Of a stretch of 64,000 nucleotides of DNA, positions 9,231-18,827 are shown in pieces. The position numbers were made by a program, and so were the translations under genes. The first letter of the stretch is position 1, and every line of letters starts with the position of its first letter. The notes under the pieces are model-generated. The model saw only the letters and a list, made by a program, of their open reading frames with translations, made no database searches and had not been told where the DNA came from. Origin of the DNA: Gammaproteobacteria bacterium (GTDB taxonomy: Bacteria; Pseudomonadota; Gammaproteobacteria; DSM-16500). Location: contig JABDFQ010000001.1 in assembly GCA_013286495.1 (NCBI GenBank), positions 120,994 through 184,993 of the forward strand. The letters are read 5' to 3'.

Positions 9231-9509
9231 ATGAAAATTGAATACGATAACAATAAGTCTGAAAAAAATGTGAAAGAACGAGATCTGTCATTTGATGAGG
9301 CTACGTTTTTTGATTGGGAAACAGCTATTTATGAGGAAGATACCAGGAAGCCTTATCCTGAAACAAGAATTGTTGGTTTGGGTTTTTTGAGAGAAAGATT
9401 ACATGTTATATGTTTCACTGAAACTCAAGAAGGTGTTCGTATCATCAGTTTTCGTAAAGCTAATAAACGCGAGGTAAAACGTTATGAAGAAGAAACCGCT
9501 AACAAATAA
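9231..9509 (+). CDS. brnT: BrnT-family type II toxin
   Basis: BrnT is a RelE-fold ribonuclease toxin that inhibits translation. The 92-residue product has the family's features: an N-terminal IEYDNNKSEKNVKER segment (usually FEWDxxKxxxNxxKH), FDEATFFDWETA, an RIVGLGFL strand, and the C-terminal RIISFRKANKREVKRYEE with the conserved RxxS/SFRKANxxE region. The gene starts right behind a strong promoter and no Shine-Dalgarno is seen. Its 3' end overlaps brnA by 26 bp, the usual toxin-first order for this system. Confidence 0.9.
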   Translation: MKIEYDNNKSEKNVKERDLSFDEATFFDWETAIYEEDTRKPYPETRIVGLGFLRERLHVICFTETQEGVRIISFRKANKREVKRYEEETANK

Positions 9510-9768
9510 ACAGGGTAAAGTGCGTGAGTTGAAACGTGAAGACATTCGAAGAATGCGTCCTGCCAATGAAGTATTATCAAAAAATCTTATGAAAATGTTA
9601 TCCAAACGTAAACCCGGCCAGCGTGGTCCGCAAAAAGAACCAAAAAAAGTCTCAGTTACTATTCGTTACAGTCCTGAAGTAGTCAAATATTTCAAAAAGA
9701 CTGGTGAAGGATGGCAAATCAGGATGGATAAAGTATTAATGAATTATGTCAAACGGCATCATGCTTGA
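9484..9768 (+). CDS. brnA: BrnA-family antitoxin
   Basis: This is the 94-residue antitoxin partner of the preceding toxin. The lysine- and arginine-rich N-terminus should wrap the toxin, and the C-terminal half (KKVSVTIRYSPEVVKYFKKTG, then GWQIRMDKVLMNYV) is the ribbon-helix-helix-like DNA-binding domain typical of BrnA. Antitoxins of this family repress their own operon as a complex with the toxin, which fits the palindrome over the upstream -10 box. The gene overlaps brnT by 26 bp and ends 44 bp before the 3' end of the convergent parC. Confidence 0.9.
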   Translation: MKKKPLTNKQGKVRELKREDIRRMRPANEVLSKNLMKMLSKRKPGQRGPQKEPKKVSVTIRYSPEVVKYFKKTGEGWQIRMDKVLMNYVKRHHA

Positions 9769-9812
9769 TAAAGGACGACATCTTCAAATTTAATTCCCAA
9801 TTGCTTGCAGGT

Positions 9813-12050
9813 CTATTCGACCTGCAGCGCAACCACGCTCCTGCAACCACGTGGCAATTTATTGCCGCGTTGTGCGCGTGAGCCAATGAAGTTTTTCCAG
9901 TCATTAGGTTTTAAGGTAAAGGGTTTGCCATCACCGATAATCAGAATATTTTGTTGCGCATTCACCACCACCATGTCGCGCACAAATTCTTCGCGTGATG
10001 CAACTTTGCTGGAAGGAATGCTAATCATTTTATTTCCCTTGCCCTTCGCAAGCTCAGGTAATTCTGATAATGGGAATATTAATAAATTACCAATGCTGGA
10101 GACGACAGCAATATACTCTTTATCCTTGTCATTGATCATGCGTGGAGCAAGTGCTCGTGCACCTTTTGACACTGATAATGCTGCTTTGCCCGCACGATTT
10201 TTTCCATACAATTCTTCGAGCTTGACGATGAATCCATAACCGGCATCCGATGCGAGGACATACAATTGATTCGCTTCACCAAACATCGTGCCAATGAATT
10301 CTGCGCCAGCAGGTGGATTTAATTTTCCTGTCAGCGGTTCACCTTGTCCACGTGCAGATGGCAATGTGTGTGCGGGTAAGGAATAAGCTCGACCTGTGCT
10401 ATCAAGAAATACAGCAGGTTGATTGCTGCGGCCAATCGCTGAAGATAATAAACCATCACCTGCTTTATAACTTAAAGTGCTCGCATCAATTTCATGACCT
10501 TTGGCAGCACGTATCCAGCCTTTGGTGGAAAGTACAACAGTGAGAGGTTCTGTTGGCAGGATTTCTGTTTCTTTCATCGCGGTTGCTTCTTTGCGTTCAA
10601 CCAGTGGCGATTTACGTTTATCACCAAATTTTTCTGCACTTAATGTTAATTCCTGACGAATTAATTTTTTGAGTTTTGCAGGTGAGCCGAGTGTTTTTTC
10701 AATTTCATCTTTTTCTTTGGATAAATTATCCTGCTCGCGCTTGATCTGCATTTCTTCCAGTTTGGCAAGATGTCGCAGCTTCGTATCCAGTATCGCATCA
10801 GTTTGATCTTCACTTAGTTTGAATCGTTTCATCAATACAGGTTTCGGTTCATCTTCCTTGCGTATGATGCGAATGATTTCATCGAGATTCAGATAAACGA
10901 TGATCAAGCCTTCAAGAATATGCAAACGCGTGTTGATCTTATCTAATCGATATTGCAAACGCAGTTTGACTGTTGATAAACGATATTGCAGCCATTCCGT
11001 CAATATCTGCAAAAGACCTTTGACTTGTGGTCTGCCATCGAGACCAATCATGTTGAGATTAACGCGATAGGTGCGTTCAAGATCAGTCGTTGCAAATAAA
11101 TGGTCCATGAGTGCAGGTACATCGACACGATTGGAACGTGGAATAATAACGAGTCGTGTGGGATTTTCATGATCGGATTCATCACGCAAATCAGAAATCA
11201 GCGGCAGTTTTTTATCCTGCATTTGTTGCGCGATTTGTTCCAGCACTTTTCCGCCAGAAACCTGATAAGGCAATGCAGTGATAATAATTTCATCTTCTTC
11301 TTCGCTATAAACCGCACGCATGCGCACGCTGCCATTTCCGGTTTTGTAAATATTACGCAAATCGGATTTTGGTGTGATGATTTCTGCTTCGGTTGGATAA
11401 TCTGGTGCAGGAACAAATTTGCAAATGTCTGCGAGCGTGGCGTTTGGTTCATCGAGCAAATGAATGAGTGCATTCACGACTTCACGTAAATTATGCGGTG
11501 GAATATCGGTTGCCATACCAACGGCAATACCTGTGGTGCCATTCAATAAAACATTGGGTAAACGTGCGGGTAATAAAGCAGGTTCCTGCATCGTGCCATC
11601 GAAATTTGGCACCCAGTTGACTGTACCTTCTTCGAGTTCAGCGAGCAGACTATCTGCATAAGCGGATAAACGTGATTCCGTATAACGCATGGCAGCGAAT
11701 GATTTTGGATCATCGGGTGAGCCGAAATTTCCCTGACCTTCAACGAGTGGATAGCGATAGGAAAACGGTTGTGCCATGAGCACGAGTGCTTCATAGCAGG
11801 CAGTATCGCCATGCGGATGAAATTTACCGAGCACATCACCGACAGTACGTGCAGATTTTTTAAATTTGGAAATGGATTTTAATCCGAGTTCCGACATCGC
11901 ATAAATAATGCGTCGCTGCACTGGTTTCAAACCATCGCCGATGTGCGGCAATGCGCGATCGAGAATAACGTACATGGAATAATCGAGATATGCTTTTTCT
12001 GCATACTCACGTACGGGAATGGTTTCAATCATGTTTACATTCGTTGCCAT
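9813..12050 (-). CDS. parC: DNA topoisomerase IV subunit A
   Basis: ParC cleaves and religates DNA and, with ParE, decatenates sister chromosomes. The 745-residue length is normal (E. coli 752). Seen: the catalytic tyrosine in AAMRYTESR (Tyr123), the winged-helix region [24 protein letters not shown], and a C-terminal beta-propeller region with weak repeats. At the residue equivalent to E. coli Ser80, a main quinolone-determining position, this protein has Thr83; the glutamate equivalent to Glu84 is kept (Glu87). parE lies 27 bp upstream on the same strand, so the two are probably co-transcribed. The order parE-parC suits balanced production of both subunits. Confidence 0.96.
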   Translation of the reverse strand: MATNVNMIETIPVREYAEKAYLDYSMYVILDRALPHIGDGLKPVQRRIIYAMSELGLKSISKFKKSARTVGDVLGKFHPHGDTACYEALVLMAQPFSYRYPLVEGQGNFGSPDDPKSFAAMRYTESRLSAYADSLLAELEEGTVNWVPNFDGTMQEPALLPARLPNVLLNGTTGIAVGMATDIPPHNLREVVNALIHLLDEPNATLADICKFVPAPDYPTEAEIITPKSDLRNIYKTGNGSVRMRAVYSEEEDEIIITALPYQVSGGKVLEQIAQQMQDKKLPLISDLRDESDHENPTRLVIIPRSNRVDVPALMDHLFATTDLERTYRVNLNMIGLDGRPQVKGLLQILTEWLQYRLSTVKLRLQYRLDKINTRLHILEGLIIVYLNLDEIIRIIRKEDEPKPVLMKRFKLSEDQTDAILDTKLRHLAKLEEMQIKREQDNLSKEKDEIEKTLGSPAKLKKLIRQELTLSAEKFGDKRKSPLVERKEATAMKETEILPTEPLTVVLSTKGWIRAAKGHEIDASTLSYKAGDGLLSSAIGRSNQPAVFLDSTGRAYSLPAHTLPSARGQGEPLTGKLNPPAGAEFIGTMFGEANQLYVLASDAGYGFIVKLEELYGKNRAGKAALSVSKGARALAPRMINDKDKEYIAVVSSIGNLLIFPLSELPELAKGKGNKMISIPSSKVASREEFVRDMVVVNAQQNILIIGDGKPFTLKPNDWKNFIGSRAQRGNKLPRGCRSVVALQVE

Positions 12051-12077
12051 GGGATTGCCTTCAAATTGATTTTACAA

Positions 12078-13994
12078 TTACACCGTCACTAAATTTCCCT
12101 TCTGCTCCAGCCAGGATTTGCGATCGGAGGCGCGTTTTTTTCCAAGCAGCATATCGAGCATTTCATCAGTGTCATCTTTTGTTTTAATCGTGAGCTGCAT
12201 CAAACGCCGTGTGTCAGGATCCATGGTGGTTTCGCGTAATTGCATGGGATTCATTTCTCCCAAACCTTTAAAACGCACGACATTCAATTTGGGTTTTTTA
12301 TCCTTGAACTCTGCACTAATGCGATCAATGATGCCTTCTTTTTCTGCATCATCCAGCGCGTAATAAACTTCCTTGCCATGATCAACGCGATATAAAGGCG
12401 GCATGGCAATATAAATATGTCCGGCTGTTACCAGCGGACGGAAATGTTTAACAAACAAGGCGCAAAGCAAAGTCGCAATATGATTACCATCAGAATCTGC
12501 ATCAGCCAGAATGCAAATTTTTCCATAACGCAAACCACTTAAATCATCAGAGGCAGGGTCAATACCAATCGCAACGGAAATATCATGAATTTCCTGCGAG
12601 GATAAAATTTCACCTGAATCCACTTCCCAGGTATTCAGAATTTTTCCCCGTAATGGCATAACTGCCTGAAATTCACGATTACGCGCCTGGCGTGCAGAAC
12701 CACCAGCAGAATCACCTTCCACTAAAAATAATTCACTGCGTTTTAAATCCTGCTGTGTGCAATCAATTAATTTTCCAGGCAATGCAGGGCCAGCACTCAC
12801 TTTTTTACGCGCAACAATTTGCGAAGCTTTCATGCGTTTTTGTGCATTCGCAATCGCGAGATTAGCAAGCGCCTCACCTAATGCAACGTGTTGATTGAGC
12901 CATAAACTAAAGGCATCTTTGACAACGCCTGCTACAAAGGTCGAACATTCACGCGAAGATAATCTTTCTTTTGTTTGCCCAGCAAATTGTGGTTCATGTA
13001 ATTTGACCGAAACAATATGCGCGCATTTTTCCCAGGTATCATCAGCGGTTAATTTGATACCGCGTGGTAATAAATTTCTGAATTCACAAAATTCACGCAA
13101 GGCATCGGATAATCCAGTACGAAATCCAGATACATGTGTACCACCTTGCGCAGTTGGAATTAAATTGACATAACTTTCGCTGGTGATCACATCACCATCT
13201 GGAACCCATGTTACCGCCCAATCCACTGCTTCACGTTCGCTGGCAAATGAACCTAAAAATGGTTCATCCGGAATGCGTTCTGCATCACCCAATGTTTCCT
13301 GCAAATAATGACTGAGACCATTTTCATATAACCATTCTTCACTTTCATTGCTCGCTTCATCAAGAAAAGTGACATGCAAACCAGGACACAGCACCGCTTT
13401 GGCACGCAAGGTGTGCTTCAACTTATTGATGGAAAAACGCGGCGTATCAAAATATTTTGCTTCTGCCCAGAAACGTACGCTGGTTCCAGTATCATTTTTA
13501 TTTGCTTTACCAGTGGTGGTGAGATTCGTGACTTTATCACCGTGCGCAAATTCCATGGAATAAACATTGCCATTGCGTTTAATCGTTACCAGCATTTTTT
13601 TCGACAAGGCATTGACGACTGAAACACCCACACCATGCAAACCACCAGAAAAACGATATTGATTATTGGAAAATTTCGCACCGCTATGTAAGCGCGTCAG
13701 AATTAATTCCACACCGGATACTTTTTCTTCTGGATGAATATCAACTGGCATGCCACGACCATCATCAATTACTTCCAGCGAACCATCCTTATGCAGAATG
13801 ACATCTATACGTTTGGCATGACCGCCTAATGCTTCATCGACACTATTATCAATGACTTCATGCGCAAGATGATTGGGATTGGTGGTGTCTGTGTACATGC
13901 CAGGACGACGACGTACTGGTTCAAGACCACTTAATACTTCTATCGCCTCAGCTGTATAAGCGCGAGAAGTTTTTGAGGTTATTTTATTTGCCAT
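12078..13994 (-). CDS. parE: DNA topoisomerase IV subunit B
   Basis: ParE is the ATPase subunit of topoisomerase IV. The 638-residue protein shows the GHKL ATP-binding motifs (EVIDNSVDEALGG, DDGRGMP, GGLHGVGVSVVNALS), the QGGTH segment, and the TOPRIM domain (LVEGDSAGG, then LADADSDGNHI). The ATG at 13994 (MANKITSK) is chosen; a frame extension to 14030 would run deeper into the upstream nudF coding region. With this start, parE overlaps the last 16 bp of nudF. The gene order ubiK-nudF-parE-parC on one strand suggests one transcript. Confidence 0.95.
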   Translation of the reverse strand: MANKITSKTSRAYTAEAIEVLSGLEPVRRRPGMYTDTTNPNHLAHEVIDNSVDEALGGHAKRIDVILHKDGSLEVIDDGRGMPVDIHPEEKVSGVELILTRLHSGAKFSNNQYRFSGGLHGVGVSVVNALSKKMLVTIKRNGNVYSMEFAHGDKVTNLTTTGKANKNDTGTSVRFWAEAKYFDTPRFSINKLKHTLRAKAVLCPGLHVTFLDEASNESEEWLYENGLSHYLQETLGDAERIPDEPFLGSFASEREAVDWAVTWVPDGDVITSESYVNLIPTAQGGTHVSGFRTGLSDALREFCEFRNLLPRGIKLTADDTWEKCAHIVSVKLHEPQFAGQTKERLSSRECSTFVAGVVKDAFSLWLNQHVALGEALANLAIANAQKRMKASQIVARKKVSAGPALPGKLIDCTQQDLKRSELFLVEGDSAGGSARQARNREFQAVMPLRGKILNTWEVDSGEILSSQEIHDISVAIGIDPASDDLSGLRYGKICILADADSDGNHIATLLCALFVKHFRPLVTAGHIYIAMPPLYRVDHGKEVYYALDDAEKEGIIDRISAEFKDKKPKLNVVRFKGLGEMNPMQLRETTMDPDTRRLMQLTIKTKDDTDEMLDMLLGKKRASDRKSWLEQKGNLVTV

Positions 13995-14608
13995 AATTGT
14001 TTTAACCATTCCCGATTGAGTTGTAACCATTGTAAGGAGATGATTGCAGGTGAGGTTTTAATTTTTCCTTCCTGCATCATGATGAGAGCTTCATCGAATG
14101 ATAAGGTAAAGGCGCGTATGTCTTCGTTTTCATCCTGCAAACCGTGTATTCCACCAATATTGCTGGAATCAATTCTGCCGCAAAATAACCAGAAATATTC
14201 GTTGGAACCGCCGGGACTGACAAAATACTCGCAAATCGGATAAATATCCAGTACTTCACAATTGGCTTCTTCGAAGGCTTCGCGTTTGGCAACCATCTCC
14301 ACTTTTTCTTCTGGTGTAATCACACCTGCAACAATTTCCAGTAGCCATGGACTTTGTGGATTGGCGATTGCACCTGGTCTGAATTGTTCGAGTAACACAA
14401 TGCGATCAAGCACCGGATCATAAGGTAAGATGCCAACGGCTGATGGTCGTTCCATTAATTCGCGCGAAAGAATCTGACTGAATCCGCCATTGAATTGCCG
14501 ATAACGCAAATGATAACGCACCATGCGAAAAAAACCGGCAAACATGACTTCGCGTTTAACGATTTCATAATCGTTTTGAGTAAAGGATTGCAAGCGTTCG
14601 TCAGACAT
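13979..14608 (-). CDS. nudF: ADP-ribose pyrophosphatase (Nudix)
   Basis: This enzyme hydrolyses ADP-ribose to AMP and ribose 5-phosphate. The 209-residue protein contains a Nudix box (GVITPEEKVEMVAKREAFEE, then ANCEV) in which the usual glycine before the final hydrophobic residues is replaced by asparagine or cysteine. The downstream proline/glycine loop (YFVSPGGSNE), about 17 residues after the box, is the signature of the ADP-ribose-specific subgroup. nudF next to parE is a common gammaproteobacterial arrangement. It overlaps ubiK upstream by 8 bp and parE downstream by 16 bp. Confidence 0.92.
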   Translation of the reverse strand: MSDERLQSFTQNDYEIVKREVMFAGFFRMVRYHLRYRQFNGGFSQILSRELMERPSAVGILPYDPVLDRIVLLEQFRPGAIANPQSPWLLEIVAGVITPEEKVEMVAKREAFEEANCEVLDIYPICEYFVSPGGSNEYFWLFCGRIDSSNIGGIHGLQDENEDIRAFTLSFDEALIMMQEGKIKTSPAIISLQWLQLNREWLKQLWQIK

Positions 14609-14864
14609 CGCGATGCTTTTTTTTCAGGGTTGATTCGAGGGTTTTGATTTTATCTTCCAGTTCTTCCAGCTTTTTACGCGTACGACCCAGCACTTTGGTT
14701 TGTGTATCAAATTCTTCGCGCGTGACTAAATCAAATTTTGCAAAAGCCTTTGCAAGAATGGCATCGCAATTTTTTTTAAAATCTTTTTTCAGTGTGCCTA
14801 ATTGTTCAGGCAACGCATCACTGATTTGCGCGGCGAGCTGTTTGAGAAAATCTTTTTTCGACAT
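14601..14864 (-). CDS. ubiK: Ubiquinone biosynthesis accessory factor UbiK (YqiC/BMFP family)
   Basis: UbiK is a small coiled-coil accessory factor that works with UbiJ in the soluble ubiquinone biosynthesis complex. The 87-residue product starts MSKKDFLKQL, has an amphipathic N-terminal half, the conserved LVTREEFDTQTKVL segment near residue 50, and a C-terminal coiled coil (KKLEELEDKIKTLESTLKKK). An open frame extends upstream to 15005, but family length and the overlap with the divergent hemC argue for the ATG at 14864. It overlaps nudF by 8 bp. Confidence 0.9.
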   Translation of the reverse strand: MSKKDFLKQLAAQISDALPEQLGTLKKDFKKNCDAILAKAFAKFDLVTREEFDTQTKVLGRTRKKLEELEDKIKTLESTLKKKHRDV

Positions 14865-14956
14865 AAAGTTTATCCAGAACGAATGATGGACTTGATTATA
14901 GCGAAAGAGAAAGCGCTGTAGTAGAGTAGCGCGATTATTAAAAGGAGGGGAAGGCT

Positions 14957-15880
14957 TTGACCAAACGTCATCTGGTGATTGCCACGCGGGAAAGTCCGCT
15001 TGCACTCGCGCAAACTGATTTGATCAGACAATTCCTGCTCAAACTTCATCCGCATTTATCCATCGAAATTCTTGGTATTACCACTCAGGCAGACAAACGT
15101 CTCGATGTGACACTGACTGAAATTGGCGGCAAAGGATTGTTTGTAAAGGAACTGGAAGAAGCTTTACTCGATGGTCGCGCTGATATTGCTGTGCATTCCA
15201 TGAAAGATGTGCCAATGGAATTGCCAGAAGGATTGATCCTGCCGGTGATTGGCAAACGTACCGAACCACGTGATGCCTTTGTTTCCAGACAATATGCATC
15301 ACTTGCACAATTACCACGCGGTGCATCGGTTGGTACATCCAGCTTGCGCAGGCAAACGCAGATACGTGCCATGCGCCCTGATCTTGATTTGCGCATGTTG
15401 CGCGGCAATATGAATACGAGACTGGCGAGGCTGGATAAAGGCGATTTTGATGCAATTATTTTGGCTGCTATTGGTCTGATGCGATTAGGTTTAGGCGCTG
15501 AAATCCGCAGTTATTTTTCGACAGAAGATTGCTTGCCGTGTGCGGGACAGGGTGCGTTGGGGCTGGAATGTCGCGAAGGGGATGCAGCGGTGATGACGCT
15601 GATTGAACCGCTCAATGATTTCAAAACCAATGAATGTGTGACGGCAGAACGTGCGCTGTGTCGACGATTAAATGGTGGTTGCAAGGTTCCAGTTGCGGCT
15701 TACGCGCAAATTCATCATGGAGTGTTGACTTTGCGTGGATTAGTGGCGAATGGTGATGGCACACGCATCATACGCTCACGACGCGAAGGTGATCCTGCAG
15801 AGGCAGATAGTATTGGCTTGCGTGTGGCGGAAGAATTATTGCAGCAAGGTGCAGAGAAGATATTGAAAGAGTTTTTGTAG
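14957..15880 (+). CDS. hemC: Hydroxymethylbilane synthase
   Basis: HemC polymerises four porphobilinogen molecules into hydroxymethylbilane for haem synthesis. The 307-residue length is normal. Seen: the N-terminal IATRESPLALAQ, the SMKDVP loop, the arginine-rich GTSSLRRQTQIR segment, and the cofactor-binding cysteine in LNGGCKVP. The start is a TTG at 14957 preceded by AGGAGGGG (14943-14950), one of the strongest Shine-Dalgarno sites in the window; it probably compensates for the weak start codon. A short inverted repeat (AGCGC arms, about 14912-14932) lies in the leader. It heads a hemC-hemD-hemX-hemY operon. Confidence 0.96.
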   Translation: MTKRHLVIATRESPLALAQTDLIRQFLLKLHPHLSIEILGITTQADKRLDVTLTEIGGKGLFVKELEEALLDGRADIAVHSMKDVPMELPEGLILPVIGKRTEPRDAFVSRQYASLAQLPRGASVGTSSLRRQTQIRAMRPDLDLRMLRGNMNTRLARLDKGDFDAIILAAIGLMRLGLGAEIRSYFSTEDCLPCAGQGALGLECREGDAAVMTLIEPLNDFKTNECVTAERALCRRLNGGCKVPVAAYAQIHHGVLTLRGLVANGDGTRIIRSRREGDPAEADSIGLRVAEELLQQGAEKILKEFL

Positions 15881-15897
15881 GATGAAGGAAATAAACC

Positions 15898-16650
15898 ATG
15901 ACCGACTTACATCATCTCCGCATCCTCGTCACACGGCCTTATCCGCAAGGCGAAAAATTATGCGAGGAAATTGCGAGACGCGGGGGTGAGCCGATTTATC
16001 TGCCGACCATCGCATTTGCACCGCCACCGCATGACATCAAACCAGCCTTGCAAACATTGCATCAGCACGAATGGCTAATCTTCATCAGCCCGCAATCGGT
16101 ATATGCCTTAACTTCCATCATGCAATTACCCACGAACGTCAAACTCGCGGCAGTGGGTAAAGGTACGGCAGATGCCTTACATCAGGCAGGTTTTGAAAAT
16201 ATCATTTATCCCGATACATTCAACAGCGAAGCGTTGCTGGATTTGCCTGTATTTCAAAACGTAAGCGGAAAAAAAATCGCCATCATTCGTGGAGCAGGTG
16301 GACGTGAATATATCGATAAAACATTGGCAGAGCGTGGTGCAATCATTTCACCAGTGATTGTTTACAAACGCATCGTGCCGGATGTGGATGTGACTGATTG
16401 TCTGCAACGACTGGAACAGCATGCTATCGATATGATTGTTTGTACCTCATTTGAAAGCGTGCAGAATCTTAAGATTTTGCTGGGTGATGCAGCATGGAAA
16501 TATTTGCCAGATATTCCATTAATTGTGATGAGTGAGCGGATAAAAAGACTTGCAGAGGATTCTGGTTTTCGGAGAATATGGGTGACTCGCCATGTGAGCG
16601 ACAAAGCATTGCTCGATGTTATGGCTGAAATCAAGGAAAAAGCATCATGA
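15898..16650 (+). CDS. hemD: Uroporphyrinogen-III synthase
   Basis: HemD cyclises hydroxymethylbilane to uroporphyrinogen III. The family is poorly conserved, but the 250-residue length, the N-terminal ILVTRPYPQGEKLC, the mid-protein IIRGAGGREYI segment and the C-terminal ICTSFES-like motif (VCTSFESVQNL) are typical. Its position 17 bp behind hemC and overlapping hemX by 4 bp (ATGA) makes the call secure. Translational coupling across the operon is likely. Confidence 0.93.
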   Translation: MTDLHHLRILVTRPYPQGEKLCEEIARRGGEPIYLPTIAFAPPPHDIKPALQTLHQHEWLIFISPQSVYALTSIMQLPTNVKLAAVGKGTADALHQAGFENIIYPDTFNSEALLDLPVFQNVSGKKIAIIRGAGGREYIDKTLAERGAIISPVIVYKRIVPDVDVTDCLQRLEQHAIDMIVCTSFESVQNLKILLGDAAWKYLPDIPLIVMSERIKRLAEDSGFRRIWVTRHVSDKALLDVMAEIKEKAS

Positions 16651-17600
16651 CAGACACCATACCTGAAGAAAAACCGGTTGCTCCCAAACGCTTTCCCTGG
16701 GCGAAATTAGGGTTGATTATTTCTTTTCTTGCACTCTTTATTTTGGTCGCTGGTTTTGCGTATGGTTATTACCAGTGGCTACGCATACATCAGCAATTAT
16801 CAGCATTAACCACTGCGATCATACAAAATGATCATTCCGATCAAGTGACAACACTGCAACAATCTGTCGCTGACATGCAGCAAGCCATGCAAAAAACACA
16901 AGCCGGTGATGTTAATCAATGGCATCTTGCACAAGCAGAATATTTGACACGCATGGCGAATGATCAGTTGCAATACACGCATAATCATAAAATGGCTTTA
17001 CAACTGTTGCAGCAGGCGGATGAGATTTTGCAATCATCACAAGATGCAAACGTCATGAATATCCGCAAATCACTCGATACAGATATTGTCAATTTGCAAT
17101 CCGCATCAGAAGTGGATGTGACTTCCATTTACACACGCATTAATGCATTGCATGAATCAATCGATAAATTGCCATTACCTTCGCAACCGTTATCGCAAAC
17201 CACAACGACGACGCCTGATAAATCCGCCACACTTTGGCAATCCATTTTAAATGGCTTAAATAAAATTGTGATTGTACGCAAAATGGATTCGAGTGCTTTG
17301 CCACTCGTTTTACCGGATGAAAAAATTTTCCTGTATCAGAATTTGCATGCCCAATTGCAAAATGCTACCTGGGGTTTGTTGCATGATAATCCAGCGATTT
17401 ATACCGCCAGTCTTGAACAGGCGATTGCGTGGATCAAACAATATTTTGTTGCCGATGCTCCAGAAACGCAAAACGTGTTACAGCAATTAACTGAATTAAA
17501 ACAAGTGAATTTGCAACCTGCGAATATCACTTTGACGAATACACTGCAATTATTTGAAAGCAATCATCCACAAGCTAAATCAGCTGAAGGAACGACATGA
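16647..17600 (+). CDS. hemX: HemX-like membrane protein of the haem operon
   Basis: HemX is an inner-membrane protein of unclear role that sits in the haem operon of many gammaproteobacteria; older annotation as a uroporphyrinogen methyltransferase is not supported by any SAM motif here. The 317-residue product has a basic, proline-rich N-terminus, one transmembrane helix at about residues 22-45, and a long periplasmic part rich in glutamine and helix-forming residues (LQQSVADMQQAM). It overlaps both hemD and hemY by ATGA junctions. Confidence 0.88.
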   Translation: MTDTIPEEKPVAPKRFPWAKLGLIISFLALFILVAGFAYGYYQWLRIHQQLSALTTAIIQNDHSDQVTTLQQSVADMQQAMQKTQAGDVNQWHLAQAEYLTRMANDQLQYTHNHKMALQLLQQADEILQSSQDANVMNIRKSLDTDIVNLQSASEVDVTSIYTRINALHESIDKLPLPSQPLSQTTTTTPDKSATLWQSILNGLNKIVIVRKMDSSALPLVLPDEKIFLYQNLHAQLQNATWGLLHDNPAIYTASLEQAIAWIKQYFVADAPETQNVLQQLTELKQVNLQPANITLTNTLQLFESNHPQAKSAEGTT

Positions 17601-18805
17601 AGCGTTTACTTATCATCTTATTAATTCTGATCGCCTCCGTTTGGGTTGGCTTGATTGCCATTCGGCATGCAGGATTTTTGCTGATTGTCTATCAACCGTG
17701 GATGATACAAATGCCGCTTTGGTTTGCGCTCATTTGTTTTCTGGTTTTTTTCGGCTTGTTTTATTTTCTGATTGATAGTTTTGACCGGCTGGGTTTTCTC
17801 TGGTTTCGCATGAAAAGCTGGTTACATTTGCGTCGCGAACATCAATCTTATAGTAAAACGCAACGTGGGTTGGCTGCACTCATTGAAGGAAAATATAAAA
17901 AAGCAGAACGATTATTATTAGCGGGAATGAATCAATCCATTGATCCATTAATTAATTATTTATCAGCAGCGCGTGCCGCTCAGCAACAAGGTGCATTCGA
18001 ACGTCGTGATAAATACATTAAAAAAGCTTATGAAATTGCACCACGCGCCAGTCTTGCGATTGGTTTAACGCAGGCAGAACTGGAAGTGGAACAAGGACAA
18101 CTGGAACAGGCAACGGCGACATTATTGCATCTGGAAGAAAAAGCACCGCGTCATCCGCGCGTGCTGCAATTGCTGGAAAAAGTCTATGTCAGACAAGCAG
18201 ACTGGAAACATCTGCAAGCCATATTGCCGAGTATGCGCAAGGCAAAAGTCATTTCACCGGAAGAATATGAATTATTCGAAAAAAATATTTATTGCGAACT
18301 GTTTCATGAAGCATCAGACAAACGTTTAAGTGATGTGCGATTAATCTGGAATGATGTACCACGCAATCTCAAAAAAAATCCGGATGTCGTTTGCGCATAT
18401 GTCACGCAGTTGTTGCAGCATGCACCGGTGACTGGCACAGAAACATCAAAGGAAATCGAAACACTGGTACGTAAAACCCTTGGTCAAAGCTGGCATCCGC
18501 AATTGGCAAATATTTACGGCAAGCTGAACTTTGCTGATCTCAATCGCCAGTTAGTCATTGTGGGTGCGTGGGTCAAGTTGTACGGCGAGCAGCCTGAATT
18601 ATTATTTATTCTCGGCAAGCTATGCGCGCGTCTGCAATTGTGGGGCAAGGCGAAGGATTATTATGCCCGCTGTCTTGCACATGGTGCCAATCCTGATGCC
18701 TCGCTTGCTTATGGAAAACTGCTGGAGTCGCTGGGCGAAGTCGATGAAGCAAGGCAGAAATATAAGGAAGGATTGATGATGGAGACGTCTGTGTTATCAT
18801 CCTGA
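17597..18805 (+). CDS. hemY: HemY, TPR-containing inner-membrane protein of the haem operon
   Basis: The proteobacterial HemY is a membrane-anchored tetratricopeptide-repeat protein linked to late haem synthesis; it is not the protoporphyrinogen oxidase of the same name in Bacillus. The 402-residue product has two N-terminal membrane helices (about 2-22 and 38-62) and then TPR-like helical pairs through the rest of the protein (for example GAFERRDKYIKKAYEIAP and ASLAYGKLLESLGEVDEA). It overlaps hemX by 4 bp and ends 22 bp before def. Confidence 0.9.
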   Translation: MKRLLIILLILIASVWVGLIAIRHAGFLLIVYQPWMIQMPLWFALICFLVFFGLFYFLIDSFDRLGFLWFRMKSWLHLRREHQSYSKTQRGLAALIEGKYKKAERLLLAGMNQSIDPLINYLSAARAAQQQGAFERRDKYIKKAYEIAPRASLAIGLTQAELEVEQGQLEQATATLLHLEEKAPRHPRVLQLLEKVYVRQADWKHLQAILPSMRKAKVISPEEYELFEKNIYCELFHEASDKRLSDVRLIWNDVPRNLKKNPDVVCAYVTQLLQHAPVTGTETSKEIETLVRKTLGQSWHPQLANIYGKLNFADLNRQLVIVGAWVKLYGEQPELLFILGKLCARLQLWGKAKDYYARCLAHGANPDASLAYGKLLESLGEVDEARQKYKEGLMMETSVLSS

Positions 18806-18827
18806 CCTTTAAAACCAGAGCAAACAA

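Noticed and set aside
9805..10239. 144-codon plus-strand frame opposite parC
   Set aside because: It is antisense to the conserved C-terminal domain of parC, with no motif and no ribosome binding site.
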